From assembly GCA_004835665.1 (NCBI GenBank), contig RBKR01000024.1, forward strand, positions 744,001-808,000: 64,000 bases of DNA, read 5' to 3'. The stretch's first letter is position 1; the number at the start of each line of letters is the position of its first letter. The DNA is from Phoma sp. XZ068 (taxonomy: Eukaryota; Ascomycota; Dothideomycetes; Pleosporales; Didymellaceae). The notes beneath the pieces were generated by a model. The model had not been told where the DNA came from. It did no database searches and worked only from the letters and a program-made list of their open reading frames with translations. This document shows, piece by piece, positions 54,484 to 64,000 of this stretch. Made by a program: the position numbers and the translations under genes.

Positions 54484-55977
54484 ATGATGAGGCCCTCGTT
54501 GCATGAGTTGCTCTCGATATGGCTGTTGGGGCTTTCTTGGTTTACGCTGGCTCAGTCTCAGCTTCCCGAATGCGCTGTAAAGACTTCGCAGATACACGAC
54601 ATGACGACTTGGCTAATACTCCCAGCAACCATGTCTTCTTGCAGCATTCGGTACCAATACCTGTAGCCCAACTAACCTTACGTGCATTTGCACAAATAAA
54701 ATCTTCCAAGCCAACGTTACGCAGTGCGTGACCGCCAACTGCACGATTCCAGATCAGTTAGGTACGGAATGGAATTGAAGGAGGAAGAATGACTACGAAC
54801 TGATTGCTTCCAGCTACGATGAACAGCAGCTTAACGAGCTGCGGATCTCCCGTTCAAAATCGTGGGCCTAAGTACACGGTATTATCAAACGTCCTATTCT
54901 CGACCGCCGCCGGCTTCGTCGTCCTTCGATTCGCCTTCAAATTGCTGGTGGCCAGGATGGAAATCGGAGCCGACGATTGGGCTGTTCTCGCTACCGCAAT
55001 CATATCCGTACCGAGTGCGATTGCCACGGTCTATGGCACTGTTAAGCATGGCCTAGGACAGCACATCTGGACACTGCGGCCCGAGGAGGTTACCACGGTG
55101 TTCAAGTTTTTCTACGTGATGGCTGCTCTATATTTCACACAGACCGCGCTCTTGAAACTCTGTTTGGTCTTCTTCTACATCCGGGTGTTCCCTAGCGTAG
55201 GGGTTCAGCGCTTGCTATGGGGAACTGTTACCTTCGTGGTGCTATGGGGCATCGCCTTTGTTCTTGCCGCGATCCTCCAGTGCCAGCCCGTCCACTACTT
55301 CTGGGAACATTGGGATGGGCTTCACGAAGGCCACTGTGTGGACATCAATGCCATTACGACCACACACGCCGCCATTAGCATTGCACTAGACTTCTGGATC
55401 CTTGGAATACCTCTGTGGCAGCTGTGGGGCCTGAAGATGTATTGGAAGAAGAAACTTGGCGTGGGTCTGATGTTCTGCGTGGGAACGTTTGTGACCGTAG
55501 TCAGCATCCTGCGGTTGCGTGCCCTGATGGACTTTGCAGCTTCATCTGACGCGAGTTGGGAGTTTTATGACGTATCGGTGTGGAGCACAATTGAAATATG
55601 CGTTGGTATCATGTGGCGAGTGCGGTCTCAGGCTTCGAATGCGAATGCAATGCTGACGCCGGTCTAGTGCCTGCCTTCCCACGATACCACAGCTCCTGGC
55701 TAGGCTTTTCCCGATCATCCACGGTTCCTCAGCTCGTAGCCGGCAGAAGTACTACAATTGCGACGAGAGTAGAGAACTCCAAAAAATAGGACGGAGCAAC
55801 ACGTCATATAACGTTTGTGTTGCGACATCAGGGTCGTCACTTGGGACTTGGACTGGATCAACGGAGCTCAACGCGGAAGATGACATCATGGTGGAAACCT
55901 CGTATACGATAGAGCGCAGCGGGAACGACACGGACGGTGTGAGCTTAGTCTCGCACGAAGACCGCCGGAGACCGTAA
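54484..55977 (+). CDS. CFEM-domain, Pth11-like seven-helix receptor
   Basis: Predicted exons 54484-54576, 54626-54761, 54814-55612 and 55668-55977; introns of 49, 52 and 55 nt with branch sites GCTAATA, CTGATT and CTGACG. 445 residues, all joins in phase. Signal peptide (LLSIWLLGLSWFTLAQS), then a CFEM domain with all eight cysteines (LPECA, QPCLL, NTCSPTNLTCICTN, TQC, ANC, SCG), then seven hydrophobic helices (GFVVLRFAFKLLVARMEIGA, ADDWAVLATAIIS ... EICVGIIACLPTIPQLLARL). The cytoplasmic tail includes SRQKYYNCDESRELQK and ends with the conserved DIMVETSYTIERS. This is the fungal CFEM/Pth11 class of plasma-membrane receptors, one member of which controls surface sensing and appressorium formation in a plant pathogen. 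It appears intact; a naive reading would stop at 55667, inside intron 3. Confidence 0.92.
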
Positions 55978-56736
55978 TATGTGGCTCGCAAAAGCTGGGC
56001 CTTTTGAATTACTAGTATAATTGTCAGGTTGAAGGGGTTTTTAGATGGACGATATTTACGTTGTGATGGTTTTTCGGTGATTGGTCGATGCAATTGTTCG
56101 ATTGAGTGTCCGTCTCGTCCTCCTTCTCGCTGGGTTTGGTTTTGTGTTCCTTGTAGTGTTCGGATGGAGACGATAATGTTGCTGTTCTAGCTGCGATTCC
56201 GCCTACCAAAGACCACTAATGTACTCTTGATGATGCGCAGTCCATGATGTGTTGTCCGACTTGTAACCACTGCCGTGGTAAGTCCGCCTACATGCCCTTA
56301 TTCCTTCACTTACAAAGATAGTAGCCCGGCTGCACTACACAAGTTTGTGGCAAGATGTATGGCGGCTAGTGCGACTGCTGACTGCTGAGTGTTCGGGCGA
56401 ACCGTGCCCCAGCCTATGGCTCGTCGTACCGAATCTAGTGTACCAGATCGTCTTGCGAATATCCGGTCGAGTATCTGCGCTGAACATGTGTGCTCTCTTC
56501 TCCCACCTTATAAGCGCCGCAGCATCGGATGGTATGTCTTCTCGATAACGAATCATAGGCCACTATCTCATGACGGCTCGTGTCGTCTTTCGTGTGGCAT
56601 TCCACAAATCCATGCCATCTGGTCATTCAGCAGGTTCACGTCTCCACGCTGACAAAGAATGCAGGGCGTCAGGTTCTTCGCAACCGCAGTCCGACCTATA
56701 GGTCGAAGATCCTGATTGCTCCTGGAAGCAGCGTGC
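55978..56736. other. No recognisable gene
   Basis: Spacer between the receptor gene and the deleted hAT; short frames only. Confidence 0.4.
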
Positions 56737-58280
56737 CCACCGTACCGTACCTCCGTACGTACTGGGTCGCTGTACGTACGTGCGGATCCCATAGTAAAAT
56801 ACGTACGTACGGCACGTCCGTGAGGCGGCAGCGGTACGCTCCGTAGTCCGTACTGGTAAAAAATTTGCCCGTACGTTCCGTACTGGGTATACAACTTTCC
56901 TAATTAGGAAGGAGGGCGGAGTGTTGGTGGGCTTTACCCACGCCTTTGGCTGTTTTCGTGCGCGACGACAGCTCGTCGCGGAGAGCTTTGTGTAACGCTG
57001 TTGAAGTAGAACTTTTCACCGAGTCTCCTTAACCTCCTACTTCTGTCTCTATACAATCTTTAGTGGTGAATTAATCGTCATGGATAGATTTTTAACTACC
57101 AAAGCCGCGCAGTCTTCATTCTCGCAGGCATCATCGCCCTCATCCTCTCAGCCGTATCACCATGCCGCGTCGAAGAGGGCAGTAGCCGCCATGAGCTTCG
57201 AGAGCTTCGAGCCCTTAGACGACTCTCCGTCAGCATCTGAAGCTCCTCCTGAAGTTGAGGTTTCTGCGCTTTCTCATACGTATCCGGGGGAGAAGCAGGC
57301 CTCGGGGCCTCGTTTTAACATCGATTGGGGCCACATCTGGCATGGCAAGCGTCATCTGAAGCCTGAGCAGGTTGAGTATAAGGTAAAGGGCAAGGCGCAG
57401 CTGCTGGGGAGGCGTGCGATCGCGACTATTTGGCAGCACGGCGCGGAGCTCAAGCTCAAGCACGACAACGGGATAAGGTCGACGCTGTTTCTCTGCAAGT
57501 ATTGTCATGTTAGCAAGCAGAAGCCCTGCTGCTAGCTCGTCGACGCTACCTCTCATATCAAAGCTCACCTCAGGAAGGCACACCAAATCGATCATGACAC
57601 TGCCGTAAGGTGCGAGGAGCGTACGCAACTAACGAGCGGAGACTCCGTACGATGTATGTGGACGGCCACCTTCTTATCGGCAAGAAGATCTACAAGCGGT
57701 AGAAACATACAACGCAGCTCAAGGAGTATTTCGACAGTCTGTACGAGGACAAGCTTGCCGCGCAATCGTCCCCAGATCTGTCCAAATTACCAGACAATCC
57801 TCACTGTTGGTGGACAGAAGTCGGGCAAAAGCAACACCCAGTCGTGTATAAAATGGCTATGGATCACCTCTCCGTGCCGGCCACGTCGTGCGACTGCGAG
57901 CGCTGTTTCTCCTCCGCCAAACGTACTATAACGTGTGATCGCAACTCACTGTCAACGCCCGTGATAGAGGCACCTCAGCTTCAAAGAACTGGCTGCGGAG
58001 AGGAGCCGTCCAAAATCACTTCACCCAGCTGGCTGCCCACATCGGTGGGAAGGATGAGCAGCAGAAGAAGTCTGAGGGCGCCCGGAAGCCAGCGACGACC
58101 TCAACACCAAGAACCTGGCGATTTGTATATAATTACGGCACGTACGAGCTTCAAATTTAACCCCTACGGCATACGGACCGCACCTCTCTCACTGTCCTGG
58201 CGTGCCGTACATACTAAAGTTTCTATGGGCACCGCACGTACGGCAAGGACCCCTATACGGTACGGCTTACGCTACGGTGG
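56737..58280 (+). mobile_element. Deleted hAT element with GTACG subterminal arrays
   Basis: Ends read CCACCGTA...TACGGTGG (56737 and 58280). Within 150 bp of each end there are many GTACG/CGTAC words in both orientations. The flanks are GCAGCGTG and GCAGCGCT, six of eight bases alike, a possible decayed 8-bp target duplication. Inside lie only the first and last parts of a transposase, so this is a non-autonomous deletion derivative of about 1.5 kb. A lone relative terminus lies near 38.15-38.30 kb. Confidence 0.75.
57080..58010 (+). pseudogene. hAT transposase, internally deleted
   Basis: ATG 57080 (MDRFLTTKAAQSSFSQ): Ser-rich leader, then a BED zinc finger (FLCKYCHVSKQKPC, stop at 57533-57535, then SHIKAHLRKAH in the same frame). 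After several stops comes the C-terminal dimerisation block from about 57800: YKMAMDHLSVPATSCDCERC, FSSAKRTITCDRNSLSTPVI. The catalytic middle (about 400 residues) is gone. Confidence 0.85.
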
Positions 58281-58344
58281 CAGCGCTGCTCTCGCTGACC
58301 GGCTTCGTGGCTATTACTAAGGCGAAACTTCGTACCATCTCTCT

Positions 58345-58613
58345 TGTAGGAGGTAAGTGTCTCTCTGTGAGTCCTTCAATATATCATATAAGCTCCTGCT
58401 CTTGCTGTGGGTTGAGCGTTTATCGATTGACTGTAGTGGCTGCACGCATCGCTGTAATAGCTTGGTGCCTTCGCGATAGTGTAGAGCGAAGAACACCGTG
58501 CTTAGTGTTAGCAGCAGTAGGGCGTAAGTAATTGATTGATTGAGGTCCGACTCAGGGAGCCGGACTGACTTATATAGTCCCCAGTCGCCTCATCACATGA
58601 CCGGCTTCCAACA
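58345..58613 (-). repeat. Copia 3' LTR (putative)
   Basis: On the minus strand a polypurine tract (GGGGGAG, 58620-58614) is followed by TGTTGGAAGCCGGTC, an expected LTR start, with a TATATAAG box about 50 bp in. The end at CCTACA (58345) is a guess. The matching 5' LTR was not found. Confidence 0.6.
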
Positions 58614-58648
58614 CTCCCCCTCGGCACCTCAATCAAGCTCCCATTAAA

Positions 58649-58985
58649 TCAATTTCGCCAATGTTCCAGTCCTAACGCCTTTCGAAACTTCACGAAGGCA
58701 TCCTTAGGTAGTGCCTTCGTCAGCCCATCTGCTATCTGACGCTCTGTCGGGGTGTATTGCATGTCAACCTCCCCGCTCATTTGCGCCTCCCTTACAAAGT
58801 GGTGCTGGATGTCGATGTGCTTCGTTCTGGCATGAAACTGTGGGTTTCGAGCCAGCTGAATTGCCCCTTGGTTTTCCCCAAAGATAATCGTGGTTGCCAG
58901 ATGCTCCTTTTGATCCAAGAGCTCTCTGAGTAGCCGTCAGAGCCAAATTGCCTCTTTTGTGGCCTGAGTCTCCCCTGTTGGTATG
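58649..58985 (-). pseudogene. Ty1/Copia polyprotein, RNase H end
   Basis: Read on the minus strand: EATKEAIWL, a stop, then LLDQKEHLATTIIFGENQGA, IQLARNPQFHARTKHIDIQH, HFVREAQMSGEVDMQYTPTE and ADGLTKALPK. This is the last part of the Copia RNase H domain, followed correctly by a polypurine tract and LTR. It is cut at its 5' side by the LTR copy at 58976. Confidence 0.9.
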
Positions 58986-59228
58986 ACTCGTATGAGAACT
59001 CTAATACTGTGGCGCATGTGACGCAAGTCTCAATAGAGTTGAGATTATCTTTATTCGAGAAATCTTTGTCCCTTTCTCCAGAGCGCAACCTATTCCTTTA
59101 TATCTACGGCCACAACTTCAGTTCTTCGGCCTGGCCGACGGTCAACCCGATCGTCTCGGTCTCATCGAAAGTATAGAATTTCGGTCTCTCCGATCCAGAT
59201 ATCACCGTACTTTCTAGACCTGCCAACA
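58976..59228 (+). mobile_element. Solo LTR, second copy
   Basis: 253 bp, TGTTGGTATGACTCG to CTGCCAACA, closely matching 11207-11462 in the same orientation. Flanking pentamers (TCCCC, GGCAC) do not match, so one side has been rearranged. It separates Copia and LINE remnants. Confidence 0.85.
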
Positions 59229-59319
59229 GGCACCAGGCCTTGGCGCTTGTGAAGGTGATCTGTGAGCTCATCGCTGTAGTTGAGCCAGTGGCTTGAAGCA
59301 AACAACGTCCAGCGGCTGA

Positions 59320-59740
59320 AGCGGTACAGAGGCCGCACTAAACAGCCACATTCACTCAAACCAGGCAGGCCACAAGAGGTCAGCGCTTACATTGGATGGC
59401 ACATAGCTGCTATGGACAAGACACTGGCTATAGCAGCAAGGGGCATTCTACCAGCGTGGAGAACAACCCCTACAGCTGCACTCTTCCGAGACGCCGGTCT
59501 ACTGTCTGCAGCAGTAGCACTAGAGGCAACTAAACTCTGATTTGCAACGCATCTACGCACTACAGATGCAGACCACCCTCTTACTAGACGCACATTGGTA
59601 CATATAGTAAACAGGGGCGTAAAAACTGGACAACCCCAGCAAGTAAAGACTAAAGTCCAACAGATAGCATCTCTTCTGCCAGAGATCCCTAGGACTACAC
59701 TAACAGCCCCTCACTATACTATATCCCCAAACTGTACTGA
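59320..59740 (+). pseudogene. LINE ORF2 fragment (RT/RNase H linker)
   Basis: AYIGWHIAAMDKTLAIAARG, ILPAWRTTPTAALFRDAGLL, then after a stop FATHLRTTDADHPLTRR. This is the segment just after the reverse transcriptase in fungal LINEs (RTTPxxALxRxAG ... RxATHLxxxDxxHPL). No other LINE domains adjoin. Confidence 0.8.
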
Positions 59741-60564
59741 TGGGATAGGGTTAGGTTGCCCCCAGGGGCGAAAATGGTGGTTGCCCCTGGGGGGAAGCAA
59801 TGCCAAGACTTGTTAGGCCTGCCAGCTCCTTCCCACCAGGGGTAATGTCAATCCAAGCGAGCCGGGACGCACAGTGTAACGGGACACCTTTTCTTCCGGC
59901 CGCTCGGATTGTCCCCAGCGTGCTTAAATACAGACACGCGCAATGCGCATCCATTCTGCAACTCTCGTTCTCCCGGCACATCAGCCTCCGACGCCAAAAA
60001 GCGCGTCGTTGACTATGCTGTCGCTCGTTCTGTCAGTGCCGTCTTTCAATTCTCCTCTGATACCCCCTGTTTGTTCGCGACAGCATACATCTGTGGAGTG
60101 CTCGGCGGGCTAGAAAGGAAGCCAAGATGGCAGAGATCAAGACTGTAGACTTAAAGGGTCAACTTAGGGTAAGAAGTGTACATCCCGGTAGTTTCTCCGC
60201 GCGAACGGCAAGATCGTCGAAACGGGTCTGACCGGACGTGCGCTGCTAGCAGCTATTGGTATGCAGCAGCTTGCAGTAGCGTGCTCAGATATCGTCATAA
60301 GAAGATGTGCCGAAAGCCGAAGCTATGCCTTCTGCAGACTGAGCTGCAGGCCAGCTGTGGCGCAAGCTTTCGACTCTTGTCATGTGGACCCACCCGATGC
60401 TCCAATCGAGGGGAAATTAGCAAAGGAGTTGAGCATAATGTATTACTCTATGCGGTTAGCTGCAAGCTGACTTCCTAACTCTCCGAGTGTGAGTAGCCGA
60501 AGACATGTCTCAATTCTTCGTTTCTATATTATTGATGATGATGATGATGATGATGCTGCTGCTG
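59741..60564. other. No firm gene; GC hairpin and trinucleotide repeat
   Basis: Near 59755-59795 TTGCCCCCAGGGGC and TTGCCCCTGGGGGG can fold into a GC-rich hairpin. At 60178-60297 lies the partner of the diverged repeat 5290-5412. A GAT then GCT trinucleotide repeat lies at 60533-60566. Unrecognised frames at 59800-60148. Confidence 0.5.
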
Positions 60565-61926
60565 CTATGATAACCAATACAAGCCCCATTCAATTTTCAA
60601 CGTTTGTATGATCCACATGGTTGGCCAGGAATGGACTTGCTCCAAGACTGTCAGTAAGCGTGTGACTTCAATCCTCTCTTGCGAGTCTTCGATCAGGGCC
60701 TCCCATGTGAGGACCGTACAGGACAGTGCAAGCTGTAATTGCACGTTTTCTGGTGAGGACGAACATGCACCGCATATGGCCCGTGCATGATTGAGAACCT
60801 AAACACGGTCATATTAGCTATGAACAGGCCATTTTCTTGATTTGGGAGTGGCACATCGGTAGCTTGCTGGTGGTCGTATGCTCGGCGAGTCGCAACCGGT
60901 GGGTTCGGTGCATAAACTAGTAGCAGAATACATGAGAAATGGTAATAGAGAAAGGACAATGCTGGCTACAAGGTAAGCGCAGGACGTATCAGGGTTCAAC
61001 GTCAAGGCTTACCATGCCAATCGGCCGTGAACCATATACCCGGGAAGGGGCATGCCTCTCGCGGGAAGCCTGAATATATCGGATCAAATCTCATCGGTCT
61101 ATCCTGGTGCCATGTCTGTACTTCGGTGCGCAAGTCCTGCCATTGTTGGCTTTCGGGAGGTCCCTTGATTTGTTTCTTGGTTCTTCGAAAGCAGTAGTTG
61201 GCGACGCAGGCAGTGATCCACGTCATCTGATTGGCCCAAGCTGTATCCAACATAAAGTGAGTGGTACCATGTCGTCCTTCGGAGTGAGCTGGGAAGGGTT
61301 GCAATCGCAGTGAGAAGTCGAGGTCAGGTGGCTGCTGGCGAACAGTAGCATCGTACAGACGTTGTCGTACGTATACCCAGAAAGCAGCCCCATGTGGTGA
61401 AGAGATCAACGGATCGATGATTTTCGAACGCTGTGAGGCACGAAGCAGAGCGGAACAGCCTATCAGGTGCGGTTTGTCGGACCAGGTTGTGTAAAACTCG
61501 GCTGGAAGGTGTTAGCTGAGAGTCGGGCTAAAAGGTGTCGCTGAGACTTGCCGCTGAGCTGCTGAGCGAAATGCAATACTACTACAGCCAAGAGCAGCGG
61601 TTCACTCTGATGAGCAGACTGATCGCGAATATGCTCGACTAGTAGAGAGATGCAGCGTCCGTGTGCGGTCTCTGCAGTTTCTTTGTCCTTACGGTGATGA
61701 GCTGCGAAGGTTTGAACAGCATAGTGAAGGATCGGGCATTGCAACAGCCTTTCGGTACCTCGATTGTGAATTGGCGTGCCGCATCGGTGCAGTCGAGCCA
61801 GCGGCCGAGATGCTCTATATAGTGACGCACGAGCCGCGCCTCGTTGTGGGATAAGGCGATTGGGTCTCGACAGAGCTGGGTACGCTCTGAGATTGTTGAC
61901 AGCGTCGCGTTCATTCCTCGTGTCAT
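60565..61926 (-). pseudogene. Fungal transcription-factor regulatory domain, lacking zinc cluster
   Basis: Predicted exons: 61926-61552 (contains a frameshift near 61752), 61501-61013, 60961-60855, 60798-60565; introns of 50 (GC donor GCAAGT, branch GCTAACA), 51 and 56 nt; every join is in phase. Seen: NEARLVRHYIEHLGRWLDCT, then CPILHYAVQTFAAHHRKD, HLIGCSALLRAS, SPHGAAFWVYVRQRLYDATV, WANQMTWITACVANYCF, LYYHFSCILLLVYAP and VLNHARAICGACSSSPENVQ. This is the middle-homology domain of Zn2Cys6 regulators. The N-terminal zinc cluster is not upstream; a MITE begins 194 bp from the first ATG. The frameshift and missing domain argue for a pseudogene. Confidence 0.8.
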
Positions 61927-62119
61927 GACGCAGTCATATCACATTAGGACGATCCCACTGACTTTGATGATGGGCTTTGATGCTGTTCGGCGACTCCCTT
62001 CGACTGATGTGCTGTAAGGTGGGGCAATATGATCATGGAACAAGATCAGCTGTCGAGGGACGCTTGTGGCGACTTACTAAGATATTGCGTCATGTAAGAC
62101 GTCTTTGCCTTTTTCGTTC

Positions 62120-62560
62120 GGCTGCTGAGATTTGTCCCCAAGATTTTGAGATTTGTCCCCAACCAAAGTACCGAAAATGGCGACTTTTGCGCTACACAAT
62201 GCAATTTCACCGCAACCCCAACTGTAATTTTTATTTTTCAAGCTGGGAATACGTTTCGCATACTCCAAAGTACCTCTCGCCTAACTTTTGTGAATTCCGA
62301 TAGCGATAGGGACGAGCTGACTGGAGTTGAAGTTGGCGATTTCTTCAAATATGTCACCAACTTTAACATGCAATTGAACCACAACGTGGGCTAAATTGAG
62401 GCTCCAAATTCTCAGGGAAGCTTCGCAAGACCCTAGCGTAACTTATGACGTTCAAAAACTCACTTATACCTTGGATGGTGTTGAGTTGTGTGGATATAAA
62501 ACAATTCGGTACTTTGGTTGGGGACAAATCTCAAAATCTTGGGGACAAATCTCAGCAGCC
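62120..62560. mobile_element. MITE with 56-bp perfect inverted repeats
   Basis: 441 bp. The ends 62120-62175 and 62505-62560 are exact reverse complements. Each end contains GAGATTTGTCCCCAA twice in tandem (spaced 19 bp), reminiscent of doubled transposase binding sites. There is no coding capacity. TTTTCG occurs just outside both ends (62111-62116 with 3 extra bases, 62561-62566), so the target duplication is unclear. Lone termini of the same type lie at 38985-39035 and 53803-53830. Confidence 0.9.
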
Positions 62561-62699
62561 TTTTCGTAAAATAATAAAACCTAACGTACTTCACAAGCGA
62601 GTTAGTCACACAAGCGAATTAGTCAGGCATTTCTTGGCACCACGAACAACACCACCATCTTCTTGCATTATGACACTACCATCTAATTTTGTATGATGA

Positions 62700-62957
62700 T
62701 TACATTGCCCAAGGGCTCCTACGTGTTGAGCAAGTCCTTATATTATGCCCGGTTGACATACACCCCCTACAGCGGCGCAGAGCTCGACTTGAATCCTTTG
62801 GTGTCGCATCGCCACCCTCACTTTGTGTAGCTTCTGGAGGTGCTATAGACTCCTGTGATAGCTCAACTGCCTCCTTGATTGTAAGATTCTCTCTTTGGGT
62901 AATATACAGTCGCTTGCACTTGCAGTTTCCGGTTTCTGCAAGCCGCACAACTTTCAT
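62700..62957 (-). pseudogene. Fot1-like transposase C-terminal tail
   Basis: ENLTIKEAVELSQE, an acidic stretch, then RRCRGCMSTGHNIRTC, the same knuckle as in transposon 1 (CTRCRETGHNIRTC). Catalytic parts are not recognisable upstream (62958-63177), which holds only degraded sequence. Confidence 0.75.
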
Positions 62958-63177
62958 CCCACGTTCACCCCTGCCTCGCTTACTTCAAGCCTTTCCCAGG
63001 CAGCTCTAGCTCCAGGGCCCCTGCCTAGTGCGCTTGCAAAAACGCCTTGGTCCGTTACTAATCGAACTTTACATCACACACCGTCACTCCTTCTAACCAC
63101 CAGAACATGGGAGCTTATAGTCTCGAATGTTGCTATCCTGCGTTCTCTTTCTACTCTGCTTATGCATTGCTACAATA

Positions 63178-64000
63178 TCACTGAAAGATCCTCCTCAAAT
63201 AGTGCCGAAACCGACGTTTCGATGTCCTCTTCTCCTGCTCTGGCCCTGACTTAGGAACATCTTCGACGCCTGGCGGCTGAGTACGCTCAGCCTTGCTTGC
63301 TTGTGGTGTAGGCAACGCATGCATCTTAGCATCAAGCTGTCTGCACCTGTCGCTCGACTGGCCAAGGACGCTCTGCAGCCCAGGTAGCGCCCTTGAGTAC
63401 ATCTCTCGTGCTTCGACGTACTTCTCTTGCTCAATGTACAGGTCGCCCATGTTCTCTAGTGTGTTGAGTACAGGCATGTACTGCCGAACGGGCGCGTCGT
63501 CAAGTGCATTCTCGTATCCTTGCAGCGCCCGCTTATACATGTCCTCAGCCTCTGCCAGCTTGCCTTGGGCTGCGAAGAGAGCGCCCAGGTTGTTGACTGT
63601 GTTCAGCGTCGACGTGTGCTCGTGGCCGAATGCATCCTCGTACCCTTGCAGCGCCCGCTTGTACATCTTCTCTGCCTCCGCCAGCTTGCCTTGGTTTGCG
63701 TAGAGATTGCCCAGGTTGTTGACTGTGTCCAGTGTCGACGTGTGCTTGGGTCCCAGTGTATCCTCATATCCTTGCAGCGCCCGCTTGTACATCTTCTCCG
63801 CCCCTGCCAGCTTGCCTTGGTCTGCGTAGAGGATGCCCAGGTTGTTGACTGTGTCCAGCGTCGACGTGTGCTCGCGGCCGAGGGCATCCTCGCGCCCTTG
63901 CAGCGCCCGCTGGAACATCTTCTCTGCCTCCGCCAGCTTGCCTTGGTTTGCGTAGAGATTGCCCAGGTTGTTGACTGTGTCCAGTGTCGACGTGTGCTCG
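63178..64000 (-). CDS. TPR-repeat protein, 3' part (NLR-type architecture likely)
   Basis: An open minus-strand frame enters from beyond the window and ends at 63178. It consists of 42-residue tetratricopeptide repeats of the kinesin-light-chain type, each reading roughly HTSTLDTVNNLGNLYANQGK then LAEAEKMYKRALQGYEDALG. Four complete or nearly complete units plus one partial are visible, almost identical to one another at both DNA and protein level (126-bp period); a last, divergent unit (LNTLENMGDLYIEQEKYVEA) and a basic tail (RRFRHYLRRIFQ) follow. In fungi such arrays form the C-terminus of NB-ARC or NACHT receptor-like proteins, or of TPR-only proteins with N-terminal effector domains. The N-terminal domain is outside the window, so class is inferred. 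Confidence 0.88.
   Translation of the reverse strand, partial: EHTSTLDTVNNLGNLYANQGKLAEAEKMFQRALQGREDALGREHTSTLDTVNNLGILYADQGKLAGAEKMYKRALQGYEDTLGPKHTSTLDTVNNLGNLYANQGKLAEAEKMYKRALQGYEDAFGHEHTSTLNTVNNLGALFAAQGKLAEAEDMYKRALQGYENALDDAPVRQYMPVLNTLENMGDLYIEQEKYVEAREMYSRALPGLQSVLGQSSDRCRQLDAKMHALPTPQASKAERTQPPGVEDVPKSGPEQEKRTSKRRFRHYLRRIFQ

Noticed and set aside
59229..59319. Possible Fot1-like QPLDVVCF remnant on the minus strand
   Set aside because: Only about 10 residues match, with frameshifts; too weak to annotate.
1..64000. tRNA, rRNA or CRISPR array
   Set aside because: No A/B-box pair with a cloverleaf, no rRNA sequence and no regularly spaced repeats were seen; CRISPR is not expected in a fungus.

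Overview
This window looks like a transposon-rich accessory or compartment-border region of a filamentous ascomycete, most likely a Dothideomycete. The evidence is: short 43-76 nt GT-AG introns with CTAAC/CTGAC-like branch sites; gene families confined to or expanded in filamentous ascomycetes (HET domain, CFEM/Pth11-type receptor, Zn2Cys6 regulators, OrsD-like DUF3505, a DUF7770-like protein); and fungal transposons (Fot1/Pot2-type pogo elements, hAT, Tad1-like LINEs, Copia). No tRNA, rRNA or CRISPR was seen. Species cannot be named from the sequence alone.

Layout. 0-5.7 kb: LINE ORF1 debris, a dispersed repeat, a truncated orphan gene and a duplicated kinase 5' end. 5.76-7.61 kb: a near-intact Fot1-like element with perfect 65-bp inverted repeats. 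7.67-9.86 kb: two convergent genes (DUF7770-like protein and an aminoglycoside-phosphotransferase-like kinase) enclosed by an imperfect inverted repeat. 10.85-13.83 kb: a hAT element whose transposase is split by a solo LTR. 14-20.1 kb: broken Fot1-like copies (one internally inverted), a transposase tail and an OrsD-like pseudogene. 20.6-24.6 kb: a DUF7924-like gene and a three-exon unknown gene. 24.66-26.51 kb: another Fot1-like element with one nonsense codon and one frameshift. 26.5-32 kb: a helicase scrap, a two-exon orphan gene paralogous to the fragment near 4.1 kb, a coiled-coil gene and a 5'-truncated Baeyer-Villiger monooxygenase. 33.6-37.7 kb: an island of host genes, namely a frameshifted hemerythrin-like gene and a divergent pair of regulators (Zn2Cys6 and bZIP). 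39-41.2 kb: a truncated LINE. 42-46.5 kb: a HET-domain gene, a mariner fragment beside a perfect 33-bp hairpin, a truncated ferric reductase and a weak MADS-like gene. 48-53.5 kb: a nearly full-length LINE. 54.5-56 kb: an intact four-exon CFEM/Pth11-like receptor gene. 56.7-59.7 kb: a deleted hAT, Copia and LINE remnants. 60.5-62 kb: a regulator lacking its DNA-binding region, with a 441-bp MITE next to its 5' end. 63.2-64 kb: the 3' end of a gene of near-identical TPR repeats that runs off the window.

How it works together. Apparently functional genes (kinase/DUF7770 pair, DUF7924-like, bZIP, HET, CFEM receptor, TPR protein) sit as small islands among mobile elements. HET and near-identical TPR-repeat proteins are both families linked to fungal self/non-self recognition. 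Many neighbouring genes are broken by truncation, frameshift or element insertion. Several elements carry only one or two disabling lesions, so they probably arrived or moved recently. Start codons and introns are predictions from reading frame and splice signals; no transcript evidence was available.
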